Source: Agapanthus africanus
Lineage: Eukaryota > Streptophyta > Magnoliopsida > Asparagales > Amaryllidaceae
Direction: 5' to 3'
Length of the DNA: 64,000 bases
Assembly (NCBI GenBank): GCA_030015575.1
Contig: JASDDO010000016.1
Location: 179,984,815-180,048,814 of the forward strand
A program made the translations under genes and the position numbers. The notes under the pieces are model-generated. The model was not told the DNA's origin and did no database searches. It was given only the letters and a program-made list of their open reading frames with translations. Shown piece by piece: positions 8,249 to 19,450 of the stretch; the stretch's first letter is position 1; every line of letters starts with the position of its first letter.

Positions 8249-8277
8249 GCATTTGTATTACGACCGAATACAAATGC
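8249..8277 (-). repeat. 11-bp perfect stem in B LTR
   Basis: Arms 8249-8259 and 8267-8277 are exact complements with a 7-nt loop. It is homologous to 1122-1150 of LTR C, where the arms are identical and the loop differs. Confidence 0.7.
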
Positions 8278-8765
8278 AACTGAGACAAAGATATTATACC
8301 TACTCAATATGATACTCGGATCCGGCTTAAACCAAAGCCGACCAGTATCATCTGTCCGAAAATCGACACGTGCGTAAACGCACGTGCATTTTCCGAACCC
8401 TGCCATAAAACCATACGGCCTCTACAACGTTTCGCCCGAACTTGGGAAACTGTCCGTGGGGGACTCTAATGACTCGTCAGTACCCTGGCAGTGGGTTTAA
8501 CCACAAACCGTCAGCGGCACTAGCTATGCGTAACGGCTGCCCACGGACTGACCTCAAGGGATGCCGATGAGCGCACTCATCCGGAAAACCCTACTGAGCC
8601 TAACAGTGACAATGTATATACAGTCCGGTCCGTTCGTCAATGAGTATCGCATATCTGCCTAGGGGGCTAGTAACGTCAGACCCCCAATAGCAGTATAAGT
8701 CGTGTCGGAGTGAAGCCCAATCACACCCTGAGATACTACTGGAGTACCTACCAGTAAATCTCCTG

Positions 8766-8777
8766 CCATGGCCATGG
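8766..8777. repeat. GGCC-centred palindrome in family 2 LTR
   Basis: CCATGGCCATGG, a perfect palindrome aligned with CCTTGGCCAAGG of LTR C and CCCTGGCCAGGG of family 1 LTRs. The partner is at 16224-16235. Confidence 0.75.
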
Positions 8778-9498
8778 ACTTTGTGTAATGGCTCTCCTAG
8801 ACATAGCACGACCTCGCCCCCAATACCGGGAGAGACGAATCCCCTGCCGATCCGCTCACCTGCCTCCATATGGCTCGGGACTGTACCCAAAAACTACCTG
8901 TTTGCACGACTCCTTTGAGCCGTGGTAGGGTAGAAATCAAAGCACAGTGGGAACTCACACGAGACAAATGACGACCTCAGTCGAAGAACTAACCTGTACA
9001 CATGTCACCAGGGAACTGCTATCTGACGATAGGTATAGTACTAACTAGCAGATTCCCGGCGAGTCCTGTCCGGTGTACTCATAACCCAATGAGCACCTGT
9101 ATACATCTTAGGTGATCCAACTGACACCAGTGGCTTGTGAGACCGGCCACCGCCCCTCGTCGGGGTCTCGACTGTACACACTAGTCTACTCCGGAGTATC
9201 GATGCCCTGTCTCGAAACTCCCACGACTAGGGACCACAATTAAGGATATGCATATAAACTACCCAACTCTCACGTATATGATCGCCATCATACTATTGGT
9301 AGTAAAGCAAGATCCTAAGGGCTCTATCAAAGTGTAACATGCAATCAGTCACCTGAACATGTACACGACTGATAAAGGCAAACCAGATAGCATACTATCA
9401 TCTCGAGTAAGACTGTCCTACCGGGATAGGTCCTCCGCAATCATTGCAATCACGTACCTGCGATCCAATAAATGACTATGAGGGCACTATCTCCAACA

Positions 9499-9514
9499 AT
9501 CTCCCACTTGCACT
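9499..9514 (-). promoter_or_regulatory. Polypurine tract of element B
   Basis: On the minus strand this reads AGTGCAAGTGGGAGAT immediately before the LTR start, the same PPT form as in A (19440-19450) and in E, H and I. It primes plus-strand DNA synthesis and fixes the orientation. Confidence 0.85.
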
Positions 9515-12500
9515 CAAGGCTAATATTGCGATGTCGACTACTCACAGCCCGTGTGAAACCGAACATCCAACTCCTCTACTAATCAGTTTCACAAAGCCCG
9601 TTTGTAAAACTATTGTGTTCGAGAAATAGCCTCGGTGAGTGGATCCGCCTAGAAGTTTCTTTCTGTATCTCTCTTAATCTCAAGTTCGCGGAGAAAGCCA
9701 TCTCCCGAATTGAGTAGTACCTGTCTTAGAATATGTCTGGATATCTGATGGGACCTTAGTTCATAAATGAACTCCATATCCAAACTTCTTAGACTGTATG
9801 GATCACTGAACCTAATCAGTATCCGGCACCATGCCACCCACAGTATCCTCTGGAACCACCTGTCCATAATATTGTCCCTCGTCGTCAGAGGGAAAAACTA
9901 AAACTCTGACAATCACTCTGTCATCCATGTCACCTTTGAAGCCTGGAATGATAACCGTCTCCCGAAATAGGCTGCCGTTATCAAATCCGTAGAACATGTA
10001 CCAATGTTCTAAAACTGCTTCCTTATGTTTCTCCAGGATTGGATTAATACAAACTTATTGCATCTAGTGCAAAACCAACATTTGGTGTGGTACTTGACAT
10101 CTCATGATTGACTCAATTGCCTAAGCAAGTGATCTGCCAATCATGCACATCCCTCTCTTCTTTAGTCTGTACGACATCTTTAGAGAGGGTGACTCCATCA
10201 CCTGCAGGTACACCACCATGCTAGGAGTCAACTATTCCAAAAACCATTAGAATATCTGTCAAAGTACCCACATTGGGAAACTACCCAAATCCAGATCTAA
10301 AACCATAGATCTAGAAACCAGAATGTCAAATATTATATCCATATCCTGTTTGGAGAAACAACTGTGTGACGACCACAGTCCAACCGATCGTAGTATAGGA
10401 ATTTTACTTCCTACTCTGTGTATGTCATCCAGATACCATGACATCACACCCTACTACCTTCTTAACTGATCCATCCCCTATTCTGATTGAAGTCAAACCC
10501 ATGACTGTCACATCAAAATTAGATGATCTATCTCCGCTATAACTGCTCAAGTCTATAAATAGATATAAGCATCTTGCCCACTATGCTTCCGCTGCTCCCA
10601 CTGACTACGACAACCCTCCTACCGGGTCTCATATCCTGGAACAACAGTAGTGTCAAGTCTGGGTAGATAAGAACCTCCCAGTCACCGTCTCTGAGGCTAC
10701 CGAAGTACCTCTCGGGCGTCTGAGGTTACCTACCATACCTGCGGAGTGGCTATTGGAATGTCAAACCTGATTGAATGTATAGGTCCTATTAAATTTTCCG
10801 TAATCGTTCGCGGTTCTGGAATCACTTCCAGTTCTACCATACCCCCACTACTGTTTTCTGAAAAAGATCCATTTTTACTAAAACTGTGGCGAGTCAAGAA
10901 CAATATTACTATTGATCTTGCAAATGGTAGAATATCAACCCTCGTCATAACCAGGGTCAACCCACAAACAGCCATTACAGAAACGTGCCCTGAATTATCC
11001 AGAGTCTGGTTTTAATCATAAGCTGGACAACTCCCCGTACCTTAGCTTCTTTTAAGGTACGATCCATTCTATATCCAATACAGAAACTTTGGCACTTATT
11101 TAATTGGAACCATATTCAATCCATGCAGCTGTCTCCAGTGCATATCAACTTAATGGAAAGAGGCTAATCAGCATTACTCAACTTAGGAATCCATCCAATT
11201 ATGAGCAACCTGAAAGAGAAACACGTTTCTCAAAACCATCACTATCATCTGAATACCAATCACAAGAATCTACATCTTCGATCTCTTTGAAGAATCCCGA
11301 TACTTGTGATACCTGGTTCTCTACTTTATTCTTATACCCACAACTTCTCAAAACTTAGACCTTGTATTTCTACGAAACACTCGTCTAAATACTAGAGAAG
11401 TTATAAGTAAACAGAACATAGTACGAGGACCTACCCCTTTGTCCTGATGGACACTTAGACAACATACAATACTCTGTATAAGTCCGCTGAGTTGAACAAC
11501 TCAAAACCTGTGCGTTGTAGGTAGAAAACTGTACCCTGGTGATTTCCTCAAATATCACCAATTACAACGAATTCCGATATATTGAGGATGATCACCTAAT
11601 TCCCAATATCTTACTCCCACTCATCATCTGTAAAACCATACAGATATGAGAATGAAACCTGGTAAAATACATACCCTTGGAGTAAGTGTCTAATCGGGAA
11701 AACAGTTTTTCTTTAACAATGCACTGAAACATGAAAATGTTTCGTAGGGGTATCCTGGTATTCATAGCAATGCCTCTTCCATAATCCAATTCATGACTTC
11801 AACCGTATATTTTATTGCCATCTCTCCAAATCCCTTTATTTGTCTTTAGTCGTTACTTTCTGTACACCATCGTTAGGCTAAATGGTTTTCTTCCTTCCCT
11901 ACCGTTCGGCACCAGCCTATGGTTTGGAAGAAGACTATCCAGTAAGCATAATAGGTGTACCCTCCTAAACTAAGGAGTACTCGCATCTCGAGAGAAGGTG
12001 ACGATAAAAGACAACTGAATAATACCTTATTCTTTTAAAGGTGAAATAGGAGCGGCGATGAAGTACGCGGTTTTGGTCGTGAATGATATCAGTCGCAATT
12101 TACTTTGCCCTCTTTCTAATCCCTTTATTTTGTCTTTACATATTACCTTCTGCACACCCTGCTTAGGCTAATTGGTTTTCTTCATTCCCTACCTTTCGGC
12201 ACCAGCCTATGGTTTGGAATAAGACTATCCAATAAGCGTAATAGGTGTACTCTCCTAAACTAAGGAGCTCTCGCAACCTGAGAGAAGGTGATAATAAAAG
12301 ACAACTGAATAAACCAATTCTATTTCTCCTGAACCTGGATCCATCCCTGAAGAAGTCCCTTCGAGTTCGTATATAACCATACGATGGATCTATCCAATGG
12401 AAGTGGATATCCGTAGTAATACGGGTGTTCTGAGAAATGCAAAGGGTAAAAGAAAAAGTGGCAATGACTTATGCAACTCAGACAATCCAAAAGCCAGTAT

Positions 12501-12560
12501 TTTAAGAAGGTTCGGTCAACCTGGTCACTGAGTCATAGTCTAAGGTCGGTCAAAGGTCGC
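9515..12560 (-). pseudogene. Decayed copia pol of element B
   Basis: Fragments matching A's pol lie in the expected minus-strand order but in broken frames. RNase H C-terminal sequence (RHILRQ, later ADPLTEA) lies around 9600-9760, and an RT piece with YLDDI in place of YVDDI is at 10259-10447. The integrase-RT linker (SGGMVELEVIPE, like SGGEVELEEIPA in A) is within 10730-10975. Beyond about 11000 the integrase and protease parts are barely recognisable, and the CT-rich start of the frame lies near 12565-12580. No frame is long enough to make a functional enzyme. Confidence 0.75.
11820..12310. repeat. Direct duplication of about 195 bp inside element B
   Basis: 11820-12015 and 12109-12305 share long matches (for example GGCACCAGCCTATGGTTTGG in both) with an offset of 289 bp and about 10% divergence. 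The segment is not present in A, E, H or I as far as I can see. Confidence 0.75.
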
Positions 12561-12863
12561 TGCCAAAGAGAGAGAGAGAAAAGAAACACTCTGCGTGCAC
12601 TCTAACCTAGATCAGAATGGTCATTATTTTATCTAATCCGGAAACCTCCCACTGTACTGTCAAATTCTCCTCCAAACCTAAAGAAGAATCAATCGGGATC
12701 GCCCGAAGAGTAAACCAACTCATCAGTGGGAATCGGGATCCAACTCTCATCGCATGATAACGTGATGGAATGCATCCACGTTACTCATACTCCAGAAGGT
12801 ATGCGCATACTCGGCAAGTTTCAGTTTCTTTAGAAACTCCTGATATTGTTTTTGCCCCATGCT

Positions 12864-13075
12864 CTTATAACCTTGGCGTTAGGTCAAAATGTCATAAGTC
12901 ACATGCCAAGTTCTACCCATCACTATCTTGTTAATTTGAACCCACCCGCACATGCCCTTGGCGTTAGGTCAAAATGGCAGAACGGCTGTCCCAAACCAAC
13001 TCATCTATCTATGCAACAATTGAATACCCAGCAGCTACCAAACACTATGCCTTGGCGTTAGGTCAAAATACATAG
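12864..13075 (-). repeat. Three hairpins around a repeated 20-nt core (B)
   Basis: The three cores are identical and spaced 85 and 94 nt (A: 83 and 95 when read in the same sense). Arms are CTTAT/ATAAG, TGCC/GGCA and CTATG/CATAG. The core differs from that of A, but the layout is the same. Confidence 0.7.
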
Positions 13076-13194
13076 CTTGAATACTACTGAATACCCAAAA
13101 GAAGTGACGGAGGGCTACGGCTGGTTTTTGGCGAAAAACCTTTAGCATAGTGAACTTGATATCGCTGAAGGAACCTGATAGCTTTTTAAAATAT

Positions 13195-13440
13195 AGTGGC
13201 GAAAACCTTTTGCTAAAGAGGTCACTCCCTGTAAAGGGATCTCGGCTCTTTCCTCGTGGAATGAGGTGCAGGATATTCCACTGAATACCACTATGCAAAG
13301 CAACATGTAATCGACTATAGTGAAGTTATTACCCTGACGCAAACTTCTGTCCAAGGGGTCGGTCCCGGTGAAGGGATATCGGCCCTTGCCTCGTCGAATG
13401 AGGTGCAGGATATTCCACTGAATACCGCTATGCAGAACAA
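13195..13440 (-). repeat. Two leader stem-loop modules (B)
   Basis: Copies at 13195-13305 and 13345-13440 contain CCTCATTC..GAGG stems and the 7-bp stem GGTATTC/GAATATC, in the same position as the modules of A but with different paired bases. Confidence 0.65.
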
Positions 13441-14606
13441 AAGGAAACGTCTTTGCAATAACACTTTTTAAATTTGTTCCAACAACTGTAAACAGGTTTG
13501 TTTTACTTTGCGTTGATCAGAATCAACGCAGTCCCATCAATAATCACACCAGAAAAGAACGAAAATAAAATGTACGTATATGCCATCCGCATTCGTCACT
13601 GGGTCCCGTCAAAACCCGTTAGGTTACTTAACTAACGACAGAGCGGGGACTGGACTAGCGCGGGTGTAAAACATATACAACATCTAATAGTATATAAACC
13701 AATATACATAATCGCTCCAAGCGTGATAATATGCAACATTACAGAAAAGTAATAAGCATCACAGAACAATACAGATAATCTGGGATCCCCGAGTTTCACA
13801 GAGCCGCTGCTGAAACCCGACGGTCCCCTGTCGTGTGGATAGCCTGTGCAATGAAACCTAGACCCCTACGGGTGCGGCAAGTTACCCGCCAAAACCTGAA
13901 GCGAGGCAGTCCCCCACAGCATAGTGAATGGAACACCCGGCACTTCACGGAATCCGGTAAATTGAGCACCCCTCCTTGGGTCAACCTGTACCCCCTACGA
14001 GTGCGGCGAATAGTCTGCCAATTCTGAAGTGGGGCCCCTCTGCCTCTCAAAGCCATGAGATGCGGACCCGTTGCTTTCCCGAACCCGGCTATCCGTGCAC
14101 TCCGTCGTGGGGTAAAACCTAGTACAGTAATGAAAAATAGTACAAAAGGTACATCGACCGCAACCTGGTCGTGCCCCAAAAGAATATTATACAACAGGCA
14201 GTGACGGCTGTCCACAAGTTGGACGCTCGCCCCGCAATATCAAATGTACAAATAAACTCAAACTGTACTACCATTGCACACTGCTATCCACCACGACAAA
14301 TCCACAACATCACAGCACAACACAGAACATCAACACGAATGTCACGTTCGCAAACCCGTCTAAAAGAACTATAGCAATCAGACGCGGTTTACCGATCAAA
14401 TGACATTCCCGGTCGGAGATATAATGTAAGCACTGTAAACTAACGTGTTTAAATTTCGATCGACCAAAGTCCAAATATCGAAAAGTGGGCCCCACAGCTT
14501 ACAGGTGAACAGTAACAAAATCTGGGCGAAAATGATATTGACCAAAAACCCCAAAATCCAACAGAGAAGCCACTGGAAAAATTTGGGAGCACGTGCTCAC
14601 CACATG

Positions 14607-14653
14607 GCCGCGGAAGCGCGGTCAAACAATGGGTTTGACCGCGTTTCCGCGGC
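14607..14653 (-). repeat. GC-rich hairpin about 210 nt after the PBS (B)
   Basis: Arms 14607-14627 and 14633-14653 pair at 20 of 21 positions with a 5-nt loop. It is the positional equivalent of 3941-3985 in A. Confidence 0.75.
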
Positions 14654-14849
14654 GGTTTGGTGAGTTCACGTGCCCAAATTTTGTCGTGGTTCTTATAATT
14701 CCCTGCACGGATTTTTAAGACATGCAGAAATTGATTTTGAGACCATTTAAAATTAACAGAACTGTCGAGCTAGGATTTTGTGTTTTTCGATTTTCGGTCG
14801 GATCGATGTTTTAAACACGTTAGCACAAGTTAGTATAGCAAAATGGTGA

Positions 14850-14863
14850 GGCTCTGATAACAC
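14850..14863 (-). promoter_or_regulatory. Primer-binding site of element B
   Basis: On the minus strand this reads GTGTTATCAGAGCC, the initiator Met-tRNA type PBS with one mismatch, abutting the 5' LTR. Confidence 0.85.
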
Positions 14864-16957
14864 TGTTAGTCTACGCTAGCGCCCCGACAGTCTACAGACG
14901 CCAAATGCGGAACAAAAACTTTTAAACTTGGCGCTATCGTATACTTTAACCCGGATCTGCCATTATTGCTAAACTAACAAACTGTAAAGAGTGTAGAATG
15001 GTTATACCGAACGATCCGAGTCCTTCGTTCTTCAACCATCATCCCACGCTCTGTTGCGGCTGCTCCGATCTCGTCGATCTCCGATCTCCTCGTCGAGGTG
15101 GCACCACATGATCGGTTCTTTAAACGGGCTCCCGCCTCTGACTCGAGGCAACTCGATCGTCAAGTTTGCTAAAAGAGACGACCAAGATTGATGTAGAGAA
15201 TGAGTAGATGACTTTGTCTCACTTCGTCCAAATCCGTGGACGATCGGTTAATGAAGTTGCCGTGGAAATCGGGTGATGGAATGAAATGAACTGTAAAATT
15301 CCATACACCCCGAATACTATCATAATCTTTTTCCAATGAATCAAGTGAGAGTCTTTTTGAGGAGAGAGAGGGGGCCGGCCTCTTATAGCAAAGAGGGAGG
15401 TGACCGTAGGAGAGGGGGGTGACCATATGATAAATATCATATGTGAACACAAAACAAATATCTTGCATAAAGATCTTAAGCTAAACAAGAAATGGTTGAT
15501 ATCAAAGCATGAGTCACACGACACCTCACCCAATCTAGAACCTTCTAGAACCTTCTAGAAGCATGACTCACTCTCATCCAAGAAAAGATAAATCCGTCTT
15601 TAACCGAATGTTAAAAGACGGCTGATAGAAAACTGGAAACCGGCAACTTCCAAAAGTGATCCTGAAACGAATTTCAGGACAACCCCGAAACTGTATAAAT
15701 ATACTCGCATTTGTATTACGACCGAATACAAATGCAACTGAGACAAAGATATTATACCTACTCAATATGATACTCGGATCCGGCTTAAACCAAAGCCGAC
15801 CAGTATCATCTGTCCGAAAATCGACACGTGCGTAAACGCACGTGCATTTTCCGAACCCTGCCATAAAACCATACGGCCTCTACAACGTTTCGCCCGAACT
15901 TGGGAAACTGTCTGTGGGGGACTCTAATGACTCGTCAGTACCCTGGCAGTGGGTTTAACCACAAACCGTCAGCGGCACTAGCTATGCGTAACGGCTGCCC
16001 ACGGACTGACCTCAAGGGATGCCGATGAGCGCACTCATCCGGAAAACCCTACTGAGCCTAACAGTGACAATGTATATACAGTCCGGTCCGTTCGTCAATG
16101 AGTATCGCATATCTGCCTAGGGGGCTAGTAACGTCAGACCCCCAATAGCAGTATAAGTCGTGTCGGAGTGAAGCCCAATCACACCCTGAGATACTACTGG
16201 AGTACCTACCAGTAAATCTCCTGCCATGGCCATGGACTTTATGTAATGGCTCTCCTAGACACAGCACGACCTCGCCCCCAATACCGGGAGAGACGAATCC
16301 CCTGCCGATCCGCTCACCTGCCTCCATATGGCTCGGGACTGTACCCAAAAACTACCTGTTTGCACGACTCCTTTGAGCCGTGGTAGGGTAGAAATCAAAG
16401 CACAGTGGGAACTCACACGAGACAAATGACGACCTCAGGTCGAAGAACTAACCTGTACACATGTCACCAGGGAACTGCTATCCGACGATAGGTATAGTAC
16501 TAACTAGCAGATTCCCGGCGAGTCCTGTCCGGTGTACTCATAACCCAATGAGCACCTGTATACATCTTAGGTGATCCAACTGACACCAGTGGCTTGTGAG
16601 ACCGGCCACCGCCCCTCGTCGGGGTCTCGACTGTACACACTAGTCTACTCCGGAGTATCGATGCCCTGTCTCGAAACTCCCACGACTAGGGACCACAATT
16701 AAGGATATGCATATAAACTACCCAACTCTCACGTATATGATCGCCATCATACTGTTGGTAGTAAAGCAAGATCCTAAGGGCTCTATCAAAGTGTAACATG
16801 CAATCAGTCACCTGAACATGTACACGACTGATAAAGGCAAACCAGATAGCATACTATCATCTCGAGTAAGACTGTCCTACCGGGATAGGTCCTCCGCAAT
16901 CATTGCAATCACGTACCTGCCATCCAATAATTGACTATGAGGGCACTATCTCCAACA
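14864..16957 (-). repeat. 5' LTR of element B
   Basis: 2094 bp, partner of 7406-9498. It holds the heat-shock array at 15538-15560 and the TATA-like box at 15379-15388. As the 5' LTR this is the copy that would drive transcription of B, antisense to A's pol. Confidence 0.95.
15538..15560 (-). promoter_or_regulatory. Perfect five-unit heat-shock element in B 5' LTR
   Basis: GAA/TTC units start at 15538, 15543, 15548, 15553 and 15558 with exact 2-nt spacers. This is the promoter-proximal copy, upstream of the TATA-like box on the minus strand. Confidence 0.75.
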
Positions 16958-18419
16958 TTACCGAACTCTTGGGACTTATACATAGTGATGTATGTGGTCC
17001 CATGTCTACACATGCCAGGGATGGTTCTTCATACTTCATTACATTCACTGACGATCTCTCTAGGTTCGGGTATGTGTTCCTGATGAAACACAAATCAGAA
17101 GCTTTTGAGAAATTTAGGGAATATAAACAAGAAGTTGAGAACCAAACCGGAAAAAGTATTAAAATCCTTCGATCTGATCGAGGAGGGGAATACTTGAGCA
17201 ATGAATTCCTGGACTTCCTAAAAGAGAATGGGATTCTCTCTCAGCTGACTCCTCCATATACACCACAGCACAACGGTGTATCTGAACGGAGAAACCGCAC
17301 CCTATTAGATATGGTGCGCTCAATGATGAGTACAGCTGAGTTACCTATTTCCTTCTGGGGTTATGCGCTGGAGACAGCAGCATACCTTTTGAATCAAGTT
17401 CCATCTAAATCTGTACCTACCACACCATATGAGATATGGAGTGGGAAGAGACGATGTCTTAAACGAGTTAAGATATGGGGTTGCCTGGCCTATGTCAAAA
17501 GACAAAATCCGGACAAACTCGAGGCACGGTCAGTTCTATGTAAGTTTGTGGGATATCCCAAACATTCACATGGATATCTTTTCTACCATACAGAGGAACA
17601 AAAAGTGTTTGTTTCTCGACATGCCACCTTTTTGGAAAAGGAATTTCTTGCAAAAGAAATTAGTGGCGGTGAGGTAGAACTGGAAGAAATTCCGGCTACA
17701 CAAACTCAAACTCAAACTGAAGATTTAGTGGAACCAGAAGATTCGATAGTACCCGACGAACCCCAGCCTCTCCGCCGATCTGGTAGGGTTTCTCGTCCAC
17801 CTGAGAGATACTACGGTTTTCTCATTGATGGTGGGAGCGAGGATTGCATCATGGAGGATGATGACCCAACTAGCTTCGAGCAGGCCATCACGAGTGGGGA
17901 CTCAGTGAAATGGCTGGATGCTATGCGGTCCGAGATGGATTCCATGTACACCAACAAAGTATGGACTTTGGAAGTTGCTCCTGAAGGGGTAAAACCCATT
18001 GGGAGCAAGTGGATCTTTAAGAAGAAACTTGGTGTAGATGGGAAAGTAGAGACTTTCAAAGCTAGACTTGTAGCAAAGGGTTTTCGTCAAAGACCAGGTG
18101 TGGACTATGACGAGACCTTTTCTCCAGTGGCTATGCTTAAATCCATCCGGATCATGCTTGCCATCGCTGCATATCATGATTACGAAATCTGGCAAATGGA
18201 TGTTAAGACCGTCTTTCTAAACGGTGATTTAGAAGAGTGCGTGTACATGACTCAGCCAGAGGGCTTCGTAGACAGTGGGAGCAGCGGGAAGGTGTGCAAA
18301 CTGCTTAAATCCATTTATGGATTAAAGCAAGCATCGCGGAGTTGGAACATCTGCTTTGACGTCGTTATCAAAGAGTTTGATTTCGTCAAAAATCCAGATG
18401 AACCTTCTACAGGAAGGTA
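16958..18419 (+). CDS. Copia pol, middle part: integrase and N-terminal reverse transcriptase
   Basis: This continues the frame interrupted at 7405; an in-frame start at 16903 belongs to B's LTR and is not real. Integrase comes first with the full D,D,E set: the Asp of IHSDVCGPM, the Asp of RSDRGGEY and the Glu of NGVSERRNR. A C-terminal GKRRCLKRVKIWGCLAYV region and an acidic, Gln-rich linker follow. RT begins near 17990 (WIFKKKLG) and includes LVAKGFRQRPGVDYDETFSPVA and QMDVKTVFLNGDLEE. Integrase would insert the cDNA and RT would copy the RNA. The frame ends early at 18418-18420 because of a small indel at about 18404-18410, just before the YVDD box. Confidence 0.93.
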
Positions 18420-19436
18420 GCAGAGAGTAAGATTGTCTTCCTCGTATTGTACGTGGACGACATACTCTTGATAGGAAATGATATTCCTATGCTGCAATCG
18501 GTTAAGCTCTTCTTATCACAAAGATTCTCAATGAAAGATCTTGGTGATGCCTCCTGCATATTGGGAATTAGGATCTATAGAGATAGATCCAAACGGATTT
18601 TGGGATTGTCCCAATCCAGGTACATTGACACCATACTAAAGAGGTTTAGTATGGAAGAGTCCAAGCGTGGGAACTTACCCACGATCTCTGGAGTCACTCT
18701 CTCCAAAGAGATGTCTCCCAAGACTGATTTGGAGAGAGCTCGCATGCTAGGGATACCCTATGCTTCGGCAGTAGGCTCTATCATGTATGCGATGCTATGT
18801 ACCAGACCCGATGTAGCATACTCACTAAGTATAGTGAGCAGGTATCAAGCTGATCCTGGAGAGAGTCACTGGACAGCTGTGAAGAGCATTCTCAAGTACT
18901 TGCGAAGGACTAGAGATATGTTCTTGGTGTATGGTAACGGAGAACTCCAAGTGGAGTCCTTTACCGATTCGAGCTTCCAGAGTGATAAGGACGACTCTAA
19001 GTCGCAGTCGGGCTTTGTCTTTACCCTTTACGGAGGGGCGGTTAGCTGGAAGAGTTCCAAGCAGGAAACCGTGGCAGACTCGACGATGGAGGCTGAATAC
19101 ATCGCAGCCAACGATGCTGCCAAAGAGGCTGTCTGGATCAAGAAGTTCATTACTGAACTTGGAGTGGTTCCATCCATTGAGCGTCCAATACCTTTGTATT
19201 GCGATAACAATGGAGCGGTGGCTTTGGCCAAGGAACCAAGGTCCCATCAGCGATCCAGGCATATTCTGAGGCGGTATCACCTGATCCGGGAGATAGTTGA
19301 TCGCCGGGAGATCGAGGTCAGGAGAGTTGACACGAAGAATAACACGGCGGATCCACTCACGAAGGCCATTCCCCAGACGCAGTTTGAGAGACTCTTCGGG
19401 ATGCTCGGTATGCGATACTACAGCAGCTGGCCCTAG
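18420..19436 (+). CDS. Copia pol, 3' part: C-terminal reverse transcriptase and RNase H
   Basis: The frame resumes shifted relative to the upstream part. The RT catalytic box YVDD is at 18450-18461, followed by LSQRFSMKDLGDASCILGI. RNase H has the acidic residues in FTDSSF, STMEAEY and LYCDNNGA, and ends with the typical copia tail NTADPLTKAIP and MLGMRYYSSWP before TAG. There is no proper start codon, since this is the back end of the polyprotein. The PPT follows the stop directly. All RNase H residues look intact, so the frameshift rather than decay is what inactivates this part. Confidence 0.92.
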   Translation, partial: AESKIVFLVLYVDDILLIGNDIPMLQSVKLFLSQRFSMKDLGDASCILGIRIYRDRSKRILGLSQSRYIDTILKRFSMEESKRGNLPTISGVTLSKEMSPKTDLERARMLGIPYASAVGSIMYAMLCTRPDVAYSLSIVSRYQADPGESHWTAVKSILKYLRRTRDMFLVYGNGELQVESFTDSSFQSDKDDSKSQSGFVFTLYGGAVSWKSSKQETVADSTMEAEYIAANDAAKEAVWIKKFITELGVVPSIERPIPLYCDNNGAVALAKEPRSHQRSRHILRRYHLIREIVDRREIEVRRVDTKNNTADPLTKAIPQTQFERLFGMLGMRYYSSWP

Positions 19437-19439
19437 TGC

Positions 19440-19450
19440 AAGTGGGAGAT
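19440..19450 (+). promoter_or_regulatory. Polypurine tract of element A
   Basis: AAGTGGGAGAT directly abuts the TGTTAG start of the 3' LTR at 19451. Confidence 0.9.

Larger units (their letters stand above)
7406..9498 (-). repeat. 3' LTR of element B
   Basis: On the + strand it starts TGTTAG and ends CCAACA. It matches 14864-16957 almost base for base. It contains a TATA-like box, a perfect heat-shock element array, a stem at 8249-8277, the palindrome CACGTGCGT/ACGCACGTG around 8366-8385 and CCATGGCCATGG (8766-8777). Four ORFs of 96-104 aa occur identically in both LTRs and are incidental. Confidence 0.95.
12561..14849 (-). other. Non-coding structured leader of element B
   Basis: The leader runs from the PBS at 14863 leftwards. 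It has no gag-like frame. It carries the GC-rich hairpin (14607-14653), two stem-loop modules (13345-13440 and 13195-13305) and three hairpins with the core CCTTGGCGTTAGGTCAAAAT (12871-12890, 12956-12975, 13050-13069). Order and spacing match A's leader although much of the sequence differs. Confidence 0.7.
7406..16957 (-). mobile_element. Element B: Ty1/copia LTR retrotransposon (family 2), nested in A
   Basis: A complete two-LTR element of 9552 bp in reverse orientation. The PPT complement (ATCTCCCACTTGCACT) abuts the left LTR at 9499 and the PBS complement abuts the right LTR at 14863, so transcription runs right to left. The LTRs (2093 and 2094 bp) differ by eye at about 11 bases and one indel, about 0.5%. 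The interior holds eroded pol pieces, so the proteins for its recent transposition probably came from elsewhere. Confidence 0.95.

Noticed and set aside
7711..8406. ORFs of 96-104 aa duplicated exactly at 15169-15864
   Set aside because: They are B LTR sequence. Identity reflects the young LTR pair, not coding constraint.
16903..16957. In-frame ATG upstream of the integrase as the start of the 505-aa ORF
   Set aside because: These bases are the end of B's LTR; the true pol sequence begins at the TSD at 16958.
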